DNA from: Akebia trifoliata
Taxonomy: Eukaryota; Streptophyta; Magnoliopsida; Ranunculales; Lardizabalaceae
Reading direction: 5' to 3'
Assembly: GCA_017979445.1 (NCBI GenBank)
Contig: CM030715.1
Coordinates: 26,589,169 to 26,653,168 of the forward strand
Length of the DNA: 64,000 bases
Part shown: positions 58,441-64,000 of the stretch, in pieces
Position numbering within the stretch: position 1 is the stretch's first letter
Layout of the letters: each line of letters starts with the position of its first letter
Translations under genes and position numbers: made by a program
The notes under the pieces: model-generated
The model's input: only the letters and a program-made list of their open reading frames with translations
Told to the model about the DNA's origin: nothing
The model's database searches: none

Positions 58441-60400
58441 CATAGTTAAGTTGACTTTAAATTTTTGACAACTAATTGTTTAATATAATAAATTATCCAA
58501 ATGTTGATTATAAAACTACCATTATGTCAAAACTAAAAAAATATTGATTATAATATATCACCATTAAAGAGGTTTTTAGGAGTATTATTGATTAAATAAT
58601 TTCTTGGGTTTTTAGATCAGGGGTATTACACATTGAATTTAATTCCAACATGGTTTTGTTCAATACATGAACACCTCTTAAGGACCAAATTAACAAATAA
58701 AGTCTCTTTAAAAAACACAAACTTTTTTTGAATATTTGAGACCCTAAATGATGAAATCTATGTAGATTTCCATCAAAGTCCAAAGCTCACACAAAACAAA
58801 TCTAGCAAACACCTACTTCTAGTAGGGGCTTGTTCATCATCTTGATTCGCATTTTTTTATTTCTAGAAATAGACTATGGTCAATGTTCTTAAAATTTTTT
58901 ATAACTTCCTTTATCTTTAAAACTCCAAAAAATGTGTTTCAAATTTTATTTTTAATTAACAAATAGTAACCATCTTAGGATATGAGGGACAAGGTGCCTA
59001 ACACCTTCTTTATCCTTCAACTGAACTCCCTTAGCATAGAGTCTTTAGAAAAATCTTTTCCCACCCATTTAGATATGAGAGTCACCATAAGCCAAAGGAA
59101 AACATATGTTAAAATATTTTTTATGGTGCCCATTCACACTTTAATTGAATGGTGGCGACTCATAACTCATTTAGATTAGCTCAAAACCTTGAAGGTTTTG
59201 AAGCCCATGCAACTACAACAACTATTGGTTGAGAGTATACACCCTTCATATAATGATCCTCACCATCTCTAGGTACCCAATAAGCTTTTTGAAAGCCTTT
59301 GTATACATCATGTATTGTAATCATTTCAAAGTTATATGGTGTAAACGTTCCAAAATGGCAAAATGAGTTTGAAGAGTTGAAAGTTTATGAACCCAAGTAC
59401 AAGTCTGATTTAGGAAGTAATCACTTAGTTCTAGGTCTAGGTACCATAAATATTGACTCCTACTTGGATTCGGGTCAATTTATGATAGAGATCATGGGTA
59501 AGGGGTCCGGTTTTGAGATCTTGAAGGTGATAGGGGTCGGTTCGATCCGACTCGAAGGTCTATCTCTACTACGATCCAATGACTATCCTAACATCAACGT
59601 AGATGGGCTATGGTCAAGAATACTCTCCTAGGGAGAATGGTCTCATCATCATCATCATGTGTTAGTCCACAATGTATTGCTACTTTTGGTATTGCTTTTA
59701 TGATGCTCAAATTACAAGGAAACCATAGAATAATTGAATCAAATTAGCATGTCAACAACAAGATCTCAATCTTTTAAAAGGTATTAATTTGATTTTACAA
59801 TTTACTCTTTAAAAAAGACGATCTTTGTATTCACCTAATCATTAAACATCATCAAAAATTGAATATTCCCTTTTTACAAAAATTCAATGCCACGTTATCC
59901 ATAAAAAAATGTGGGGAGTTTCATTTGGTTCTAAATGTGATTACTTCTATGTCTTGGAGTAGAATTTTCTAGCGTAACACAATCTTTAGAGCTGTTGAAA
60001 TATGGTAATGAACCTAAACGTGTGTAATTTCTACGCCAAGTATCAAATGTGGTGGCAATCTTAAGTGTGCGTAATTTCTGTCCTAGGAATGTCGTCAAAG
60101 CAATCAGAGGGACTTAAAATGGATTATGAAATTTGGGAATAGATCCAAGATGCATAGCATAAGCTTTCAAGTTCTCCACTGCCTTTTACTAATTGTTCGC
60201 CGTAGATTACTACGTAGGAAAATGATGCAGTATAAATGATAAATAATTTTGGCAAACAAGAGTTGATCCACAAATAGATTTTCGTATTTCTGATCTTAAA
60301 TAATAAGGGGATAGAGAACTTAAAACAATTTCTGAAAGGTTACTTAAACAAGTCTGAAAAAGCGAAAACACAAGAATAACAAAGGCACTAATTAAAGAAC
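57390..60400. other. Gene-free spacer with LTR fragments
   Basis: No gene. 57821-57840 is poly-T. 58985-59165 contains GTGCCTAACACCTTCTT and GGTGGCGACTCA, an inverted remnant of the LTR family at 30488-32217. 59930-60000 contains TTCTATGTCTTGGAGT and TTTTCTAGCGTAACAC, matching 32020-32060 in direct orientation. A (CAT)n run lies near 59644-59660. The 110-codon frame at 59299-59631 matches nothing I know. Confidence 0.5.
58359..58439. repeat. (TA)n microsatellite
   Basis: About 80 bp of TA repeats with one interruption (AATAAT near 58382). Confidence 0.95.
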
Positions 60401-60403
60401 TAA

Positions 60404-61439
60404 GGGCGTGTTTGATCGCACGGCAATATCATGGCAAAGGAGTTGCCACGAAAAACTCTTCTTTTCCAATGTTTGACAACAATCAATTGAAAAAGGTTGG
60501 GAAAATGATTTTCCTCATACTTAAGATTTGCCTCTTCAAGCAAAAACTCTTTTCCAACTCCTCTTTGTTAGAAAATGATTTGTCACGACTGTCACTATCT
60601 CTCTTTTTTTTTAAATTTTTTTTTATTATAGAATTAACACGTTTCTTGTCTCTATTTTTGGAATTTACACATTTTTTTGCTATGACTTGATGATTTTCCA
60701 ACTTTACACATTGCAGTATTTTTTTTTTTTTTTGAGGATCGGTCGTTGTATATTATTGGTAAGTAAGGTCGTTGAACTCACCTTGTGGCATTCAACACCT
60801 TAGTCCTTTAGCTGTACACGTTGATGTTGTAGGTTGTTGATTGAAGGAACACTTTCCTTACTAACTTAGTAAGATTTCAAGTCTTACTAAGGATCATTTA
60901 ACTCGAATAGATTACAACATTGGCAATCCAACATCATAGTCCTCTTGATTTCATGGAAAAAGTCAGATCTAATTTTTTTCCCTCTCCAAAAAACAATTTA
61001 TTTTGGCTTAATCCAAGGTGTTGAAAGTCGATGGCTACCAAACCCACAAATTTAAAATTAAAATTCAACGGTGAAAATTAACTTGCTTTTAAATTTTTTT
61101 AAAGTTCATTGAATTTTGTCCTCTGCATCCCTGTGACATCAGATCATGTATTTGGATGCTACAAGGTGAGCTCAACTACCCTAATTAGTAAGATTTGAAA
61201 TCTCACTAAGCTAGTAAGGTTAGTCTAACTTTTATTGATTTAATGTGTTATGATTTTTGTTTAATCAATAATATTGTAAATTAATATAGAAAAGGGGAGT
61301 AGGACATATATGTCAAATTACAATACCCCTCAATTGTTGAATTATGTGAAAATTATTTTCTACAAAAGTTTTCATGAAATGCTCAAACAATGGAAAAAGG
61401 ATTTGCCAAACAATATTTTCCCTACAATCAAACACGCCA
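60404..61439. mobile_element. Tourist-like (PIF/Harbinger) non-autonomous element
   Basis: It is flanked by TAA on both sides (60401-60403 and 61440-61442). The left end GGGCGTGTTTGATCG matches the complement of the right end (TGGCGTGTTTGATTG). The 1,036-bp interior has no transposase. It shows duplicated phrases such as TTAGTAAGATTT(C/G)AA(G/A)TCT near 60866 and 61181. The TTA/TAA target and 15-bp ends point to the PIF/Harbinger superfamily. The ends differ from those of the element at 15601. Confidence 0.8.
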
Positions 61440-61449
61440 TAAGAGCTAT

Positions 61450-62249
61450 CAATACCACCACAATCAAACAACTCATTTAAATACCTTAATCATGTTTCTT
61501 TTGTTTCAATCCAATCAACAAACTAGCGTTTTAAGGATCGGAATATAAATCAGTGGAAGCACGTTAAATTCAACAAAACTTATGAATCCTTTTGTTAGAA
61601 AATTACAAAATAACAATTCAATTATCTTGGTAAAGCATGATTTAACTTGATCTAATCTAAGTTTAAACCGCGTGTATTAAAGACTTTTTTAACGTGAGTG
61701 TTTTTGTAAATTAGGGATGTCCTCGATACACTATACACATGGTTAGTCTCGAATTCTGTGAAACCTTGCTATAAACTGATCTTTTTTCTTATTGTAAATT
61801 AAAAACACTTTACTAAAACACCTTAATACAATTCAAGACTTCTAGATTAAATAATTTTTTTACTTTTCATCTACCACCAAAGTTAGAACAGAGATTTACT
61901 ATTTTGAAAGTTATGTGTGAGGCTGATGAATCAGTGTACTGAAAATTACTATAAATAAAATACTTAAACTGCTTACAAATTTTCTCCCACTTACCAATCA
62001 CTTTTGCTTATTCAATACACGTGGCGTCATGCCATTAGTTCATCATCTGAGCACATTACTTTCAAAACCGCAAATCTCAGTCCCAAAGTAGCATAATTTC
62101 CACCCTTTTACCTGTTGAAATCTAATATTACTTAATATCATGGAAAATACCAAGTCCAACTATAGTTTTTAATGCTCTTAACATTTCTCTAGAAACACAC
62201 ACGTTACAATCTTATCAAAACCAAAACTTGCCCAACCTCTTACCTTTTC
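61450..62249 (+). other. Upstream region of chitinase 2
   Basis: From about 61670 it matches patches of the chitinase 1 upstream region, with insertions and deletions. The segment corresponding to the TATA box of chitinase 1 is replaced by CTTAACATTTCTCTAG (62177-62192). No other TATA box is evident within 100 bp of the ATG. Confidence 0.55.
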
Positions 62250-64000
62250 ATGGCAAGCCTCAAATCGGCCATCAAAGCCGCTTACTGGCCTACATGGGAT
62301 AGTGTAAACTTCCCTCCCATGGCCATAGAGACATCCTTCTTCACCCATATTTTCTATGCTTTCCTCATGCCGGATTCCCTCACGTATAAGTTAGTTGTTT
62401 CAGAATCCGAAAGCACCTTGCTTGCCGACTTCACCAACACCCTTCATCGAAAAAATCCACCTGTCAAAACCCTTATCTCTATAGGTGGAGGTGGTTCAGA
62501 TTCCACCATCTTCTCCAATATGTCATCGCAACCATCTTCACGCCTAAGTTTTATCAACTCTACTATCGAAATCGCACGTAAATATGGATTCGATGGTCTT
62601 GATCTTGATTGGCAGTATCCCGCGGACCCAAAAGAGATGAATTACTTCAGCCGCTTACTAATGGAATGGCGTGTTGCAACCAAGAAAGAGGCTAGCTCCA
62701 CTGGCCGCCCACCTCTGCTTCTAACGGCCGCCGTTTATTATTCCGATAATTTCCTTGTCTATGGTCCCCGAAAGTCCTTCCCGGCAGCTTCAATTACACA
62801 GAACTTAGACTGGGTCAATGTTATGAGCTATGACTATCGTGGGTCATGGGATACTAACTTTACTGGTGCCCATGCAGCCTTGTTTGACCCTAATAGCAAT
62901 CTCAGCACAAATTATGGATTGACTTCATGGATCAAGGCTGGGGTGCCTCCAAAGAAGCTGGTCATGGGTTTGCCACTCTATGGGCGTACATGGAAGCTTA
63001 AGGACCCTCAATCACACGGAGTTGGTGCACCAGCAGTGGATGTGGGCCCAGGTAATGAAGGGTGTATGACTTTCTCCCAAGTGATAGATTTCAATTTGAA
63101 GGAGGGTGCAAATGTGGTGTATGATCCAACTATGGTGTCCACGTATTCTTATGCTGGGACTTCTTGGATTGGGTACGATGATCAGACATCGATCACGACG
63201 AAAATTGAATTCGCTCATGCCCATGATCTTCGTGGGTACTTTTTCTGGGCTGTCAATGGTGACAAGGATTGGACGATTTCTAGAACAGGTAATTCTCATT
63301 AATGATTTAATTGCATTAAGAACAATTTATTTATGACTGATAAATGAAGAAAAACTCCATTAGAATCATTTTTCTTCTTGTTATTGGATTTCTTCTAAAA
63401 TCTCTTTATGCTACCCACATAGATGAGTGTAATATGGACATATATAAATTCTCATTGTTGGATCAATAAGTGAGAAAAGGGGTAAATTCCACCCTTTCAA
63501 GTACAATCCAAAAAATAGTTAAATTTGATGGACCTTGACATCGAATTTTCTCCTTTTTTTCACATAGTGATTTTTGTATTTACACATTCAAGATTGTATA
63601 TTTTTCTCACAAGTCATCATAATTTGATCCATATTACATATATAATAAAACATAATTATCGGTTCCACATTGTCATATTTTTGTGAGAGACAAATCTTCC
63701 ATTAAACTACAATTTTGAGGGATAAGCATCACATCGAACTATAATTTTTATGGGACCCACTTTATTACTTTTATCCTTTGTCCCTTCTAATTTTACTATA
63801 TTTCCTCTTTAATTCTTTTTATTATTTTTCATCTTTTACCTTTTTAATCTTAATTTTTTCATAATACCTTTTCAACTTCATTTTTTTTTCCTATTTTTAG
63901 CCCCCTTAACCCCAAAGAAGATGCCCATCACCCTCTCTAACTTTACTATATTTATTCTTTTATCTCTTTAATCCACTTTATTATTTTTCATCGTAAACCT
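62250..64000 (+). CDS. GH18 class V chitinase-like protein, catalytic Glu replaced; 3' end beyond window
   Basis: This is the paralogue of the chitinase at 38348, about 85% identical over roughly 340 residues (50 differences counted by eye). Exon 1 is 62250-63288, ending at the same donor (ACAG|GTAATT). The small last exon should lie about 0.5 kb past the window end. The N-terminus jumps from MASLKS straight to AIKAAYWP: 24 residues are missing relative to copy 1, so there is no signal peptide. The catalytic motif reads DGLDLDWQ (115-122), with Gln122 for the essential Glu (CAG for GAG, one base). Both other motif aspartates, the MSYD motif (with its Tyr) and the Trp of GYFFWAVNGD remain. No stop or frameshift occurs. 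Hydrolysis is not expected; sugar binding is possible, as in known plant chitinase-related lectins. It could also be a young pseudogene. Confidence 0.88.
63289..64000 (+). other. Intron of chitinase 2 (partial)
   Basis: It starts with GTAATTCTCATTAATG, homologous to the start of the chitinase 1 intron, and stays alignable to the window end. It includes the ATAGATGAGTGTAATATGGA phrase and the C/T-rich tract with CCCCAAAGAAG. The acceptor and last exon are not in the window. Confidence 0.75.

Noticed and set aside
59299..59631. 110-codon frame with ordinary composition
   Set aside because: It starts with a plausible ATG but has no recognisable domain and sits between LTR fragments. I could not support it as a gene.
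63106..63336. Alternative-frame ORFs at the chitinase 3' ends (also 39291-39506)
   Set aside because: Shadow frames of the GH18 coding exon.

Overview
This window is nuclear DNA from a flowering plant, most likely a eudicot. It is AT-rich with long gene-free tracts. It has plant-type LTR retrotransposons primed by initiator tRNA-Met, PIF/Harbinger, hAT and CACTA transposons, many inverted-repeat MITEs, and two intron-containing plant GH18 (class V) chitinase genes. The species cannot be fixed from the sequence alone. No tRNA, rRNA, CRISPR array or bacterial-type operon is visible.

Layout. 1-7260: a degenerate GCGCC/GTGCGC-rich repeat tract interrupted by a complete but dead Ty3/gypsy chromovirus (1937-6993; matched LTRs, PBS, PPT, 5-bp target duplication GTTTG). 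7300-10350: spacer with one possible orphan exon. 10353-13522: a 3.2-kb solo LTR. 14191-29581: nested transposon debris, comprising an hAT-like 5' end, a 6.4-kb degenerate PIF/Harbinger element, a palindromic MITE, a second solo LTR of the 3.2-kb family in inverse orientation, a ~60-bp minisatellite and a decayed hAT transposase gene with its 3' terminus. 30488-32217: a solo LTR of another family. 32300-37500: MITEs, long hairpins and a 30-bp minisatellite. 38348-40671: a complete secreted class V chitinase gene with two exons. 42324-49026: a non-autonomous CACTA element with TSD GCA that has captured most of a Rab7 gene, a cytochrome P450 (CYP707A-like) heme-binding exon and a third, unidentified exon. 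49030-61440: repeats, a third older solo LTR of the 3.2-kb family, TA microsatellites and a Tourist-like element. 62250-end: a second chitinase paralogue, cut off by the window end.

Functional core. The only convincing host genes are the two chitinases, about 85% identical at protein level and lying 23.9 kb apart in the same orientation in a segmental duplication that also includes flanks and intron. Copy 1 has a signal peptide and the complete GH18 catalytic motif. Copy 2 has lost the signal peptide through a clean 72-bp in-frame deletion, has the catalytic Glu changed to Gln, and lacks the TATA box seen at the same place in copy 1, yet its reading frame is intact as far as it can be seen. 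It looks like a chitinase-like (possibly lectin-like) protein evolving from a chitinase. In both genes the last coding exon is tiny, so simple ORF calls give false C-termini.

The remaining sequence is a well-preserved record of nested transposon activity, including exon capture by the CACTA element.
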